64,000 nucleotides of DNA from Corinectria fuckeliana (GCA_019137255.1 WPDH01000125.1:1-64000), one strand, 5' to 3'; numbered from the stretch's first letter, positions 23,527 through 35,600 are shown. Numbers and translations: made by a program. Notes: generated by a model from the letters alone, not told the origin.

Positions 23527-24244
23527 TTAGACGTAGACACGGCGGGAGTGAGGGCTGCGGTGGCTGTAGCGGGAGCCAGAGCGCGAGCGCGAGCGAGAGT
23601 GAGAGTGGCTCCGGTGGCTGTGACGGCTGGAGTGGTGCGAGCGGGTGGTGTACTTGCGGTTGTAGCCGGCGCTGAGGCTGTCGCCGTGGGAGAAGGCGAT
23701 GACGGAGGTGAAGAAGAACAGGATGACATTGATGATGCCAAAGGCCCAGCAGGCCTTGAGCATGGCGCAGGGCTTGTTGGTGGACCAGTCGTAGTCCGGG
23801 CCGGTGACGGTGACGTCGCCGAGGCTGGAGGTCCAGACGCCCTCGCGGGAGACGTTGGTGCAGTTGGCGTCGCTGATGCCGCGCAGGTACCAGACGGCGG
23901 CGATGAAGGCGCCGACGAAGCCGAGGTCGATGAAGGCGACGAAGAGGGCGTTTGCCGAGGAGCGGTGGTAGGAGAAGAGGGTGAAGATGGCCCAGGCGAG
24001 GGCGAGGACCGAGACGATGAAGAGGACGAGGATGGAGTCGGGCGTGAGGGCGTTGGCCTCTACGAAGCCGTGGACGAACCAGGCGAGCATTCCCATGGTG
24101 GGGATCTGCGAAAGAAGGATTGTCAGTATGACGGATGGACGTTGGTAGATTCGAACAGGAGCGGCGATGAATATGTGTCGGGAAACTCACCAGAGTTATG
24201 ATCTGAAGGATCCGGTTGCAGACGAAGAATAGTGCGAAGAACAT
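23527..24244 (-). CDS. MARVEL-type four-helix membrane protein
   Basis: Two exons on the minus strand, 24244-24191 and 24105-23527 (85-bp intron), giving 210 residues. There are four hydrophobic segments: residues about 1-30 (FFALFFVCNRILQIITLIP), 42-62 (ILVLFIVSVLALAWAIF), 70-96 (LFVAFIDLGFVGAFIAAVWYL) and 132-156 (WAFGIINVILFFFTSVIAF). This is the arrangement of MARVEL proteins (NCE102/eisosome-related and similar), which organise plasma-membrane or vesicle domains. Two luminal cysteines (NCTN and KPCAML) sit between helices 3 and 4. The cytosolic tail is a run of His/Ser/Arg pairs (RSHSHSRSRSRSGSR). The fold is assigned with fair confidence; the precise role is not known. Confidence 0.8.
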
Positions 24245-26827
24245 GGCTGCGGTTTGTGTGGTGGTGGATGGAGAGGATCAGGTCTGAGATGTGATGTGAT
24301 GCGATGCGATGCGATGCGAGGCAGAGCGATAAAGGATGGTGATGGATAATCCAAAGGCTGGCAGGTAAAGCAGAGATGATGACAAGATGCACGAGGAAAA
24401 AAAGAAGAAGAAGGAGGAGAAACCCTTTTCACATCTCAGACGGCGGGAAGACGCGGCGCATTTTGTATTGGGCGTCGTTTGCCTTGGCCGCTTGGGCGAA
24501 TCTCGGGCTTGCATGGATGCAGCTTGACGCAACGCAAAGACGCAAGTTTCCTTGAAAAAGGACTCGCGGAGGCAGTGGAGCGAAGTGGGAGCGGAGGAGG
24601 CTGGGGTTTCGCGGCTTTGCAACGGGGGGCCTATAGGCGGTGCGTGCCGGGGGGTGATAGTGGAGTCTTGCAGGTGGGGGTGGCCGCTAGACGGCAGGGC
24701 GAACAGGGGTGTTCCAGGCGGGGGACGTTTTTCTAGGGTTCTGGGTGGGCTGGGAGAGCAGGGTTCCTCCTGTGTCATGGCCTGATTGATGGATTCTTGG
24801 GTAAAGTGCCTGAATATCAGGCAGACACCCTGGACGAAGAGATAGATGAACCATTATGAAGTACACTATGTACATAGAGGAGGCTGGAAATACTAGTATC
24901 AACAGGGTACCTATCCCGCTGCTGCTCCCCCATGCATCCCGGGCGGCCAATCATAGCACGAGCGCAAAGAGAACGTGATCGTTGTCGGTCTAGTTAGTAG
25001 ATAGATAGATAGAGAGTGAGCGAGTAGGACAGATTAGGGCCGGATTTATTTACGGAGAGACAGAAAACAGCAGGGATCATGTCCGGTTGTCAAGTCTCTG
25101 CTAGTCTAATTAACCATTATGTACGGAGTAATTATGTCTTGGTCCTGTTCCTCGGCAGACATTGCCAAAAGCCCGGATCGCCCGACGACCGCACATGACG
25201 TCCTCATCTCCCCAGACTCATGCACGCCGTCTGCAATCTGCGCCCTTGTCCTGCTCACACGAAAGAGCAATAGCAACAGCAGCACGTTTATTCCAAGATC
25301 AAAATTGTAGCTTGGTGTGTGTGGTGTGTGCGTGGTTTTCCAACTCACTGCCCGAGACAAGTTGTTCTAGGCCGATGTAGCGTGGGCAGGGGTTACGACG
25401 TCATTGGAAATGGCGGGGCTGGGGTCGGAGAGAAAAAGGGCAGGCTGGGGAGATGGATGCAAAGGAACCATAGATGGAACTATAAGTCAATCTTGATCAA
25501 TTAGAATCCGTATCCACGCTCTGTCCCGTGTTTCACACCTACGCCTGATCCTTGGTTTGCCGGAAGCAGGATGTCGGCCCATGGCCTTGGTAGTTGCAGT
25601 TCGTCAGGGGCCCGACTACCTACAGGACGTCACGCAGGAAATCCCATCGCGAGCCTTCCATTTCTTTCCAACGCCTGCTCTATTCGAGTAGCTTCCTGAT
25701 TAATGATGTATATCGGGGCATCCATTTCCTCTGGTGCTGGAGACAGAGGGCTTGTTATACACGGGCCACTGAAACCGCCGCTGATCCGTCAATGTTGGAT
25801 GGAGCAAGGAGACTTGGGTAGCACGCTTTACGTAGTACATCGTCTGCTGAGATGCTGCTGCTTTAAATCTAGATATGTCGAAGGTTTTATTCGCGACAGA
25901 AAAGGCGCCCTGCCTGGTTGCCTGCGCATTGCTCGGAGTATCCCGGACACGTTTGAGCGGTAATGGCAACATGGATCTGCATCCCACCGTAACCCGTAAG
26001 CACTTAGACGACATCCGACGTGCCTCTCTAGAAGGATCTATCTAGCAGCAACGGATATCCTCTCTCTCCATCTCATCCTCACCGACTCCCCAAGATGTTC
26101 ACAGGTCACAAAACCACAGCTATAGCGTCTAGTGCCACCCCCCCCCCCNNNNNNNNNNNNNNNNNNNNNNNNNNCCCCCCCCCCCCCCCCCCCCCCCCCC
26201 CAAACTCTTCCCGCAACTCTTCCCAGACTCGGACTTTTTTCCCCATCCCGTCTCCTCCCCCTCCCGGCCGGCACCCGAATGCCGTGCTTCCCCAGATCGG
26301 CCGGCCACCCACTCTCACGCGCCGGCGAACCGCATGCCCAAACGAGCCCTGAAGACGCAGAGCCTCGGCATCGCATCGCCATCAACTCAGGCAGGGTTGT
26401 TGTTGCTGTTGTAATTGCCGTTGCTGGTTCTCCCGACTCTCCGATTCGGACTCGACGGGCTGCGGCGGTGCGCATCGGAGCATGTGGCCTGCCGAGTCCG
26501 ACGACGGAGGGAGGAGAGCATAAAGACGCGCCGAGAGACCGATACTCAGACACACACACGACACCTACACAAACACGGCAGCGAATCAATGTTCCCTGTG
26601 ATTTAAACACAGACGAAAAGCCCGGTTATACCTGGGTCGACGACAGTGGAGTCGTCCATCCCTTTTAACTCAGCTATCGATAGACACCCGCAATCGGCCC
26701 ACGACCCACGACCCACGTCACCACATTGACCACAGCCAAACCCAGCTCCCAACAAAGCTTCACCCTTCCTCACACTCTTTGTTCATACATTCATTCCTCG
26801 ACCTTGAGCAGGTCGGCCACGGCCATC
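24245..26827. other. Gene-poor divergent region with assembly gap
   Basis: About 2.6 kb between divergent starts. A GATGC/GATGT microsatellite (about 24288-24318) lies in the MARVEL 5' side. A gap in a poly-C run is at 26138-26201. The segment after 26530 (ACACACACACGACACC and CCACGACCCACGACCCACG repeats) probably contains the FAT1 promoter and 5' UTR. Open frames here are low in complexity and not convincing as genes. Confidence 0.45.
26138..26201. other. Poly-C tract with 26-base assembly gap
   Basis: Eleven C (26138-26148), 26 N (26149-26174), then 27 C (26175-26201). The gap clearly stems from unresolved homopolymer sequence, so its true length is unknown. Confidence 0.95.
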
Positions 26828-28872
26828 ATGCCTCGTACGTCTCCCTCGAACCCCCTGCCTCTATTCTAACATCAATCCAAGTCCCCCTCGCCGTCACGGC
26901 GCCCGCCCTCGTCGCGACGCTCGCCTACCTCAACGCCCGCTCGTCGGCCTGGTACGACATCCTGCTGCTCAAGTGCGCCCTCACCGGTGCCGGCCGTATG
27001 TACTACCGCGAGTACGTCGACCGCCTCAACCTCTTCTACGCGCTCGAGGCCCTCGCCCGGAGCCCCGCGACGGCGTCCCGCGCCCTGCTCATCTTCGAGG
27101 GCGCCCGCTACTCGTACGCCGAGTCCTACGACCGCATCCTCCGCTACGGCGTCTGGCTGCGCGACGACCTCGGCGTCAAGCGCGACGACATCGTCGCCCT
27201 CGACTTCCAGAACTCGCACCACTTCGTCTTCCTGTGGTGGGGCCTCTGGAGCATCGGCGCCAAGCCCGCCTTCATCAACTACAACCTCGCCGGCCCGAGC
27301 CTCGTCCACTGCCTCGGCGCCGCCACCACGCGCCTGTGCATCGTCGACCCCGACGTCGCCGACAACGTGTCGCAGGAGGTCCGCGACGAGCTGTCCGGCA
27401 TCCGCTTCCTCGTCCTGACCCCCGACGTCGAGGCCCAGATCCTCGCCCACGAACCCGTCCGGGCCCCCGACTCGGACCGCTCCGAGAGCAGCCTGTCCAA
27501 CATGTGCATCCTCATCTACACCTCCGGCACCACCGGCATGCCCAAGGCCGCCGTCATCTCCTGGGGCAAGTGCATCGTCGCTGGCAGCGTCGCCGAGAAG
27601 CTGCTAGACCGAGGAGGTGACGCCGATGTCATGTATACGGTATGTTCCCCGTCCACCCCTTTTCTTCGGCCCTCATATATCACATAGTCCCTTCCCTCGC
27701 CCCTCGCCCCTTGCTCACATCTCTAGGCCATGCCTCTCTACCACTCCTCGGCCGCCATCCTCGCCTTCTGCACCTCGGTCCTCTCCGGCTGCACCACCGC
27801 CCTCGGCCGCAAGTTCTCCACAAAGACCTTCTGGAAGGAAGTCCGCGACTCCCGCGCCACCAGCATCCAGTACGTCGGCGAGACCCTGCGCTACCTCCTC
27901 GCCGCCCCGCCCCAGACGGACCCGCACACCGGCGAGCCCCTCGACCGCAAGCACAACGTCCGCGTGGCCTTTGGCAACGGCCTCCGCCCGGACATCTGGG
28001 ACGAGTTCAAGACGCGCTTCGGCATCGAGGCCATCGCCGAGTTCTACGCCGCCACCGAGGGCACCCTCGGCACCTGGAACTTGTCCAAGAACGACCTCAC
28101 GGCGGGGGCCATCGGCCGCAACGGCTGGATCTACAACGTCATCATGGGCCTCAGCGTCGCCGTCGTCGACGTCGACTGGGACACCGACATGCCGCACCGC
28201 GACGCGCGCTCCGGCCGCTGCCGCAAGACGCGCGCCGGCGAGCCCGGCGAGATGATCTTCCAGCTGCCGGCCGGCGACCCCTTCAAGCGCTTCCAGGGCT
28301 ACTACAACGACCCGGCGGCCACCCGGTCCAAGGTGCTGCGCGACGTCTTCCGCAAGGGCGACGCCTGGTTCCGCACGGGCGACGTGGTGCGGTGGGACTC
28401 GGACGGCCGCGTCTTCTTCCACGACCGCATCGGCGACACGTTCCGGTGGAAGTCGGAGAACGTGTCGACGGCCGAGGTCAGCCACGCGCTGGGGCTGCAC
28501 CCGGCCGTCAAGGAGGCCAACGTCTACGGCGTCGAACTGCCGCACCACGACGGCCGCGCGGGCTGCGCCGCCGTCTCCCTCGTCGACGACGACGCCTCGG
28601 CGGAAACCATGCGCGCCATCGCCACGCACGTGCGCGACTCGCTGCCCCGGTTCGCTCAGCCCGTCTTCCTGCGCGTCATGGGCGACATGGGCGGCGGCCA
28701 GATCACCGGCACCAACAAGCAGCAGAAGAGCGTCCTGCGCGCCGCGGGCGTCAAGCCGACTGCGGATGAGCACGACGCCCTCGGCACCGTGTACTGGCTT
28801 CGCAACGAGGGCTACGTGCGCTTTACGGACCGTGACTGGCAGGAGCTCGAGGCCGGTCGCGTCAAGCTGTAA
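26828..28872 (+). CDS. FAT1: Very-long-chain acyl-CoA synthetase / fatty acid transport protein (FAT1 type)
   Basis: Three exons: a 7-bp first exon 26828-26834, then 26882-27639 and 27727-28872, giving 636 residues. The enzyme activates long and very long fatty acids to CoA esters via acyl-AMP and takes part in uptake (vectorial acylation). Fungal members sit in plasma membrane, lipid bodies or peroxisomes. An N-terminal hydrophobic stretch (PLAVTAPALVATLAYL) is followed by the AMP-binding motif IYTSGTTGMPKAA at about residue 214, AATEGTLGTWN in the middle and the FATP/VLACS signature IGDTFRWKSENVSTAEV at about 489-506. The tiny exon is chosen because ATG-CCT-C joined across a 47-bp intron (branch CTAAC) gives MPLPLAV..., the usual FAT1 start; without it the frame has no good ATG. 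No peroxisomal SKL-like end is seen. Confidence 0.92.
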
Positions 28873-29430
28873 GAGTAAAAGACGACCGGGACCACCACGT
28901 GTACATATATATACATACATATCATTTCTTGTAAATCGCTTGGCATACTCGCCTACCCTACCTAGGAATATCCACCATCTAGGCCTAGGCATGTACCTAT
29001 CTATTATAGCTCTTTGGTATATCCTTCGAATGGTAAGTAGTAGCTCTGGCTCATGCTCTTCGCTACTGATTCGATTACTCCTGGAATCAACTCACGTCAT
29101 GACTACCACTACGTCTCATTATCCTCATAGCTTCAGACATGCCCGCCAGTGTAGATTACGTACACGTACAAATGATGACTCGTTGAGGACAAAGTCGCTT
29201 GCTCGTAGACATCAGCTTACAGTTCGTCGCTTTCATATCCCATTAGTCTACACTGATATTTTCAATGTATCCTTTTTGCACACGCCAACGCCCCCGTCCA
29301 GCGCTGGCTTCCCTCCTTCTACGTAGACCGTCAGTCGTTACATGGCTGCATATGGCAATTCCTTCGCTGTGATTTCAACCCCGAGCATCCGGCTTCTCTC
29401 CAAAACATTCACATCCTGCAGCTTCAGGCC
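28873..29430. other. Convergent 3' region FAT1 / kelch-BTB gene
   Basis: About 560 bp between two stops. A TATATATACATACATA stretch at about 28904-28920 lies right after FAT1 and could belong to its 3' processing region. No gene is recognised. Confidence 0.45.
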
Positions 29431-32400
29431 CTAGGACCCGGCAATCCCGAGACCCACGCGGCTCGGACCTCCGCCGTATCTCGGTCCGCCCGTCGACGGC
29501 GGAGCAGTTCCCGTACGCTCCCTCATCCTCCTTCCCTCCATCAACCCCCTCAGCCCTCGCTTCTGCAGCCCAATCACGCTGCTGAGCTCGCCGTTCCACA
29601 CAAAGTTCTCCCGCTCGCTGCCCCCAATCTCCGAGGAGCTCCATTCCGAGCCGCTCGCGCTAGTGCTAGCGGACAGCTCGTCGCTAGGCGGTCGGCCCGG
29701 CCGCTGTACGTCCGTGTCGATGGAGAGGCCCTCTGTGCGGGTCTGGAGGTCCGTGACAAACGGGGTGTTCGCCGTGCCGTCCATCGAAAAGTCCAATGTA
29801 GCAGTAGGCGATCCGACCGGGTCGAAGCCACCGACGAAGAAGTTGGGGTTGAGTGACCCGTCGATGCCGCGGCCTCCACCGGCTGCCATCGCAGTCGCGT
29901 TGAAAACCGCAGCCGCGTTTCGGCTATCCAGCAGCGCATGTAGTCGCTCGACCACAGCCTCGAGCAGACCATCGATGCGGTACGGGCGTGAGATCTGCAG
30001 TAGCGAACACAGAATCTGAGGTGTGCAGAGCGAAGAAGTCGGAGGCGGGAGAGAGCTCGTGTAGAGGAAGTGGAGGAGGGCTTGGATGGTCAGGTGGGTA
30101 TGCGGGAGGTAGAGGCATCGGGGTCGCGAGTTCGGCGGCAGTGATCGCGGCGTGGGCGCGGCGTTCGGGTTGTTCTCACCTCCGGGAGGCATGGCTCCGC
30201 CAGAAATGCTCGATGCCATTGTACTGGATGTGATGATGCTCGAGCCTGATGCGCCAATCGTGCTGGCCAACGAAGCGTTATCCGCGGCCCTAGAAGTCGG
30301 CGTAATCGTAATGGCCGAAGCTCGCAGCGGGTTGCTCGCCAGTCCAGAACGGAGCGTCATGGCATCACTGCCGTCTTGCGTCGCCGTCCCCTCCCTCAAC
30401 AGCTGCACAAAGTAAGGCCCCCATCGCCGTCCAACGATCCTCGAGTTCACAGGTATCCGCTCGCCCCCAATGCACAGAATGTCCATGTCTGCCAGCTCGC
30501 GCATCGCATACGCCTTCTCGCCCAGCTCCTCGCTTGCCCTGGAGTGGTGGCGCCCGCCGGCAGTGTAACCCGCTTTGCGAGCGAGACTCAGGCCCGGGCC
30601 AGCATAGGGACAACTGGCCGAGATGAAGCCCGACAGGGGACTAGTCTTGCGCGGGTTGTCATAGAACCCAAACGCCTCGAGCTCCACCATGCAGACGTTG
30701 GAGAAGTTTATACGCCGATGATTATAGTCGTCAACGAGGCTCCTCTTCCTGTTCCCCAGGATCACAAACGTGTTGCGTCGGTTCCATAAAACACCGCGGT
30801 TCCAGCTGCCCTGGCTGAAGACGCTACCCCCGGCATCGATGCGGCTCCAAGTGAGGGTCCGCAGATCCAGCGCCCAGAGGGCGTACTCTTGCTTGGACGA
30901 CGTCAGGTACGTCCCGCTGACCACAAAGTGAGTGTCGATCACGCCGCCGTTGGGGAATCGGAGGCCCGGGGGCGATGAGGTTCCTGTCATGGGCTTTTCC
31001 GTCAAAGACCCATCCGCCGACCGGACCTGCAGCTCCAGTTTGACGTCGAGAAAGTTGTAGTTCGAGTAAATGAGCATAGAAGACCCAGGCTCTCGGGATT
31101 CCTGGCTGATCCCGCCGTCCATGTTTTGCATGCCATTGGGGTACGAACGACCAATCTTCGAGCTGACCGCAGGAGTGAGCGGTGCGGCAACGCTGCGGTA
31201 GGCGCCACAGCTCTTTCCCAGGGGTTGAGTCGAGGTCCATTTGAGGCTTCGGAGGTTGAAGACGCTGATCTGCTCGATGTAGTTGTTCCCACCATCCTGA
31301 CCACCCACAATCACCATCTCAGCGCCTCCCATGCCGTTGATGTTGATTCCAATTCGCCCCTCGTTGGGATTACCGGTTGAAGGGTTGTGTTGAAGCGCAG
31401 AAAGGGGGGCGCGGTGTGAGGAGAAGGTGGCGGCTGACGGAAGGATGCACGCACAATGGGCGTATCGGCCTTGAGGAGTGTCCTGCGTCGGAATAAAGGT
31501 CCACATCTTGGTTGTTACGTCGTAGATGTAAATGTCGGACATGACGGCAACTTCGGGCTGTTGCGGATCGCCACCGGGGGGTTGATTCGGGGCCGGCGAC
31601 ATGCCTCCGTAGCAGACCATTTTGGTATCTCCAAGGGGGCACATAGAGTGAAAGTATCGGGGCGGGGGGATGTCGCCATTGGTATCGAGCTTCGTCCAGT
31701 GTCGTCGGATGAGATCTAGCTCGTACAAGTCGGATGTCAGGGGAGCGGGTCGACTTCGAGACAGGATACGTCCTCCAAACACATAAAGCTTGTCGCCGAG
31801 AATAGTCGTAGTGGCTCCCACGAGTGCGTGCGGTTCGCGCCCCGTAGTCCGGTGAACATTGCACATCAGCCCGGAAAGATGAGCGGACGGGCCTCCTTGA
31901 GAGGGGCCCCCAACAGAAGTAGGCGTTCTTCCCTGAGCCACGGCCGGCGATGGACCACCAGATGTAGAGCCAGTGCTTCTCGGCTTCAGGTTGTCTCGAG
32001 ACTCGTCTGTGCCTTCATGCCGGGCGCTCGATAGGCTGCTCACGCTGCTGTTCATGTCATGGGCGGTGGGGTCCTGAGTCCCGTAAACGAGTCCCGTCGG
32101 CGGTACCGAGGAGCCTGAGTCCATGGTGCTCGTTCGGCTATCCATTTTCTTGTGCTTGGGTGGATTCGGGTGGGATATTGGAAGCTGAATATCCGAGAAG
32201 TCGGTGTCGTTGTCCGCGTCGTCGTCGTCGTCCTCGAAAACAATAGGCAGTTCTTTGGCTGTAGGAAGTTGAGAGGGAGACGTAGAGTCCCCAGAGGGCG
32301 GTGGCTGGGGTAGAGGTTTCGCAAGACTGTACTGGAGGTTTAGGTTTCGGACATGCTGGACAGCCGATGATTCGGAGGCTTTTGATAACGAGGACGGCGA

Positions 32401-32673
32401 GCGGAATGACTCGAGAGCCTTGAATGACGAGGACAAGGTGGGTAAGGAATCGGGAGCGGGTGAGTTGCTCCTCAGGCCGAGGATTGAGGAGCTTCGGGAA
32501 AGTTTCACAGAGGGCAGCCTCTTGATGCCTCGGTAGACGCCGGAGAAGATATCGGGGGTGTACCGGCTGGACGGCCGGGGCCGTTCCTCGGCCTCTGAGT
32601 CGGAGAAGCAGGAGTAGTCGTCGACGGGAGCACGAGGGTCCTGGTTACCAGTCAGTTCCGAATGGTCGGCCAT
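29431..32673 (-). CDS. Kelch-repeat and BTB-domain protein (Ral2-like)
   Basis: Intronless, 1080 residues from the ATG at 32673 (MADHSELTGN). The N-terminal about 260 residues are Ser/Pro-rich and disordered. A kelch propeller spans about residues 275-560: repeats such as KLYVFGGRI...DLYELDL...W, then RYFHSMC...VCYGG...DIYIYDV...MW, RYAHCAC, and MVIVGGQ...ISVFNL...W. A BTB-like domain is split. Its first half MDILCIGGERIPVNSRIVGRRW is at about 729 and its second half LYLPHTHLTIQALLHFLYTSSLP is at about 850, with about 85 disordered residues inserted. The C-terminus is disordered. The architecture resembles fission-yeast Ral2, a kelch protein needed for Ras1 activation, but this link is inferred from architecture only. 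Other kelch/BTB scaffolds remain possible. No transmembrane segment is seen. Confidence 0.82.
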   Translation of the reverse strand: MADHSELTGNQDPRAPVDDYSCFSDSEAEERPRPSSRYTPDIFSGVYRGIKRLPSVKLSRSSSILGLRSNSPAPDSLPTLSSSFKALESFRSPSSLSKASESSAVQHVRNLNLQYSLAKPLPQPPPSGDSTSPSQLPTAKELPIVFEDDDDDADNDTDFSDIQLPISHPNPPKHKKMDSRTSTMDSGSSVPPTGLVYGTQDPTAHDMNSSVSSLSSARHEGTDESRDNLKPRSTGSTSGGPSPAVAQGRTPTSVGGPSQGGPSAHLSGLMCNVHRTTGREPHALVGATTTILGDKLYVFGGRILSRSRPAPLTSDLYELDLIRRHWTKLDTNGDIPPPRYFHSMCPLGDTKMVCYGGMSPAPNQPPGGDPQQPEVAVMSDIYIYDVTTKMWTFIPTQDTPQGRYAHCACILPSAATFSSHRAPLSALQHNPSTGNPNEGRIGININGMGGAEMVIVGGQDGGNNYIEQISVFNLRSLKWTSTQPLGKSCGAYRSVAAPLTPAVSSKIGRSYPNGMQNMDGGISQESREPGSSMLIYSNYNFLDVKLELQVRSADGSLTEKPMTGTSSPPGLRFPNGGVIDTHFVVSGTYLTSSKQEYALWALDLRTLTWSRIDAGGSVFSQGSWNRGVLWNRRNTFVILGNRKRSLVDDYNHRRINFSNVCMVELEAFGFYDNPRKTSPLSGFISASCPYAGPGLSLARKAGYTAGGRHHSRASEELGEKAYAMRELADMDILCIGGERIPVNSRIVGRRWGPYFVQLLREGTATQDGSDAMTLRSGLASNPLRASAITITPTSRAADNASLASTIGASGSSIITSSTMASSISGGAMPPGGENNPNAAPTPRSLPPNSRPRCLYLPHTHLTIQALLHFLYTSSLPPPTSSLCTPQILCSLLQISRPYRIDGLLEAVVERLHALLDSRNAAAVFNATAMAAGGGRGIDGSLNPNFFVGGFDPVGSPTATLDFSMDGTANTPFVTDLQTRTEGLSIDTDVQRPGRPPSDELSASTSASGSEWSSSEIGGSERENFVWNGELSSVIGLQKRGLRGLMEGRRMRERTGTAPPSTGGPRYGGGPSRVGLGIAGS

Positions 32674-35600
32674 GGCGGTCGGCTGGTTGCGACGCAGCGC
32701 GAGTGGCAGGGCATGAGCTAGCGGAATGAAGCACAAGCGGAAACCAAAGAGTCTAAGAGAAGGGAGGGGAGGGGAGGAGAGAGAGGAGAGGATGGAAGGT
32801 GGGGTGTCCTAGAAACGATGCGACTTGAAGCAAGTGACTGGGGAGATCAAGGACGAAGACAAGGAGGAGACGCGAGGACGGGGCCACATGAAAGGAACCT
32901 GCGGGCGGGAGACCTCACGCGGCTGTATCACGAACACGACCCAAGCCAAGGACAAACGAGCCGGGGAGGTCGCGGCTGGAGATGGGTCTGGAGTCGGTCT
33001 AGACGGGGGCAAGGAGGCCGAGGCGAGCCCAGAAGGCAGCAGGGTACGAGGGCCTTGGGACTGGGACTGGGCGCTGGGAGCCCTTGGACGACGAGGCGCA
33101 AAGCGAAGGGAGGCGTGCGGGAGGGGTCCGTCGTAGTTCGTTTCCCAGTTTCCCAGTCGCCGGTTCGCGGGGGTTGAGGCTCGGTCTAGAGACAACGACC
33201 GAGATGGGGATCGCAGGGCAACGAACTAGGGGGGAGGTCGGGAGGAGAACGGCCACTGGGCCAGGTGGGAATGGCAGACGGGCTCGACCAGGGTTGCTGG
33301 ATGTACGTACGTACCGGTACCGTTCGTCAATCGCTCTCTCCTTCGGTGATACCTAGAACGGGGTTCCGCAGGCGCAGGCGCGGACGCGGGCGGAGGGCCG
33401 GGGGACTGACGGGACGGGGGCGATCGGTCGAGGAGGTTGCAGTGTGCAATTTCCGTGAGTTGGAGAGCAAGCTTCAAGCCCACAGGCGAGCGACGTGAGT
33501 AAGTTGAGTGAGTGACAGACGTGCAGACAGGACGAAGCCGCGCACGGACTCGGACACGGATTGGAGGGGAACCGAAGGGGTGGATATCGCCGTGTGAAGG
33601 TGGTGGTGCGTTTTTTGGTTCGGTTAGAACGGTGGAGCGGATCTTGAAGAGGGTTAGCTGCGCCGGGGTGCGGCAGGTATTCGCAGACTGCTACGCAGCA
33701 GATTAGACTAAAGATAGATAGTGTTTGTGCTTTTGAGGCTTGATGCTTTGAGGCGAAAGCTGAGCCTCTGAACTTTAGATGGCGGTCTTTGGCGGCGACG
33801 GTGCTGCAGCGCTGCGGCTTCTAGTAACGAAGGAACCGAGCGGCGGGAGTGATGATGTTGCTCTATGGTGTTGAAGGTCGTTGGCCGGGACTCGGAGGAG
33901 GGAACGAGGAAGGCGGCAACGGATGGCAGGCCGAGTTGCAACGCGCTGACCAATAGGTCATCGACAGAGAAGGAGTCCTTACAGTGGACAGCACCAAAGA
34001 ATTAATTAGGCGCTGAGCACACTGTACACGCCTCAGCAGTGCGGGCCATCACAGCAGCATCGCAGACAATATCACAGACAGTATCGCCGACCCTTCACTC
34101 AATTCGGCTTCCCCATTGGACACCACATTGCTTCCACTCTCCCCTGCGCCAAAACCTCTCTCTCACTGGCCCTTCCGAGGTCACGACCAAGGTATTCGTA
34201 CATACAGTACAAGTACATACATATGTACAAGCACCCCGGCAGACACCTCTGGCCTTGCATGCGATGCGGCCCGCTTCGGCCCTTGACTGCACGCCCACGC
34301 TTCACGCTTCACGCTTCACGCTGCATTGGGCGACACGCAGAGAGACGGGATGAATCTCTAACCCCAAGTGGTATGTTTGGTGTTTGGTGTTTTCCCACCT
34401 CAAACGCTCTAAGCTGGCGAAACAGCCGCGCGGTGGTGCATAAGACGGGGACGGCGGAATACGACGATTCGTGACTTACTACTCCCGTATACTATAGTAT
34501 ATGGCAACGCTCCCTCTCGCATCGTGATATAGATCCAGGATGCTTTGCTATTTGCTCCGCTGGGTCTCCATACTAGGTAGTAGTAAATGGTGATCAATCT
34601 CGCCTGCCTGCCTGCCGGCACTTGTTCAAGTTGTTCCGCTCGTCTCGATTTGGCCTGGAAGAACCGGGGGACATGCTGATGATTCTACCATGTACATACA
34701 GTACCATGTCATAGTAAGCAGCACGGATTACCACGTAACCACGTAAAGAACCCTCTTACGAAGCACGAACAAACAGACCCGGAAACGAATGCGTGTCAAC
34801 TTCAACGCTCTTAGTAGGTGCAAGATGCCCCTGGTCCATCAGATCAACACACGCACACCTACGTCGTACACCTGTCTCCACCACGTGGAAAATCCTCCTT
34901 TACAATACCCCTGCTTGGAACAAACAATCCTGAGACGAGGAAACCCCACGAAGCCGGCATCTTGGCGTTGTGGCGCCGAGCACCCTCGTATCAGCATTGA
35001 CCGCAAGTCCGTCGATCTTGCTTCCCTCTCCGATGGTGCCACTAGCCCCCTCGAGGAAGCAAACAATCCACATCAAACTTTGCAAGAAGGCATCGTCATC
35101 CAGACCAAGAAGCAAACTATGTAAAGAGCCCAGCCCCCGGGTCTGATCCGCATACCCGGGTCCGTTTCAGGGATAGGCATCGCCGATGGAACCCAAGAAT
35201 AGCCACCTGGCTTCGGCAAAAGTGAAAGCCTCGCCGGGCAAGGTGGCTTCTCAGGGCCATGGGGATAGGAGGAACATTTCTGGAAGCGCCGTTTCTCCAC
35301 CCCCGATTTCCTTGGCCGTTGGACTTTCTTTTTTGGCGCTCCGGTCCGCTGGTCGTCGCTTGGACCTTCATGGCCTGCGCAAACCGGGACTTTGGGACGC
35401 CCGATGACAGACAGGGGGGTTGGGGTTGGGGTTGGGGCTGGGGACACGAGTGTGATGATTACTTACTCGAGCGAGGGGATTCGCGGAGTCCTGTTTGAGG
35501 TATGCACATCGGTGAACTTTACCAATCCGGGCTTCTGGCTGCGACATTTTGATATATTTAAGTTTGGAAGGAATCAAGACGCTGCATCGATGTGTCGACG

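Noticed and set aside
23353..24201. 282-codon open frame on the plus strand opposite the MARVEL gene
   Set aside because: Gly/Ala/Asp/Glu low-complexity composition; the opposite strand gives a spliced four-helix membrane protein.
26132..26668. Open frame running through the N gap and poly-C
   Set aside because: It depends on unknown bases in the gap and starts in poly-proline; it is most likely FAT1 upstream DNA.
27715..28992. 425-codon open frame on the minus strand across FAT1
   Set aside because: Ala/Val/Arg/Gly-rich shadow of GC-rich FAT1 codons; the plus strand carries the AMP-binding and VLACS motifs.
34789..35124. 111-codon plus-strand frame
   Set aside because: No conserved features; ordinary chance frame in a gene-poor stretch.
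35412..35442. Internal telomere repeat
   Set aside because: The unit is GGGGTT with a deviation and only about four copies; the telomere repeat of this group is TTAGGG.
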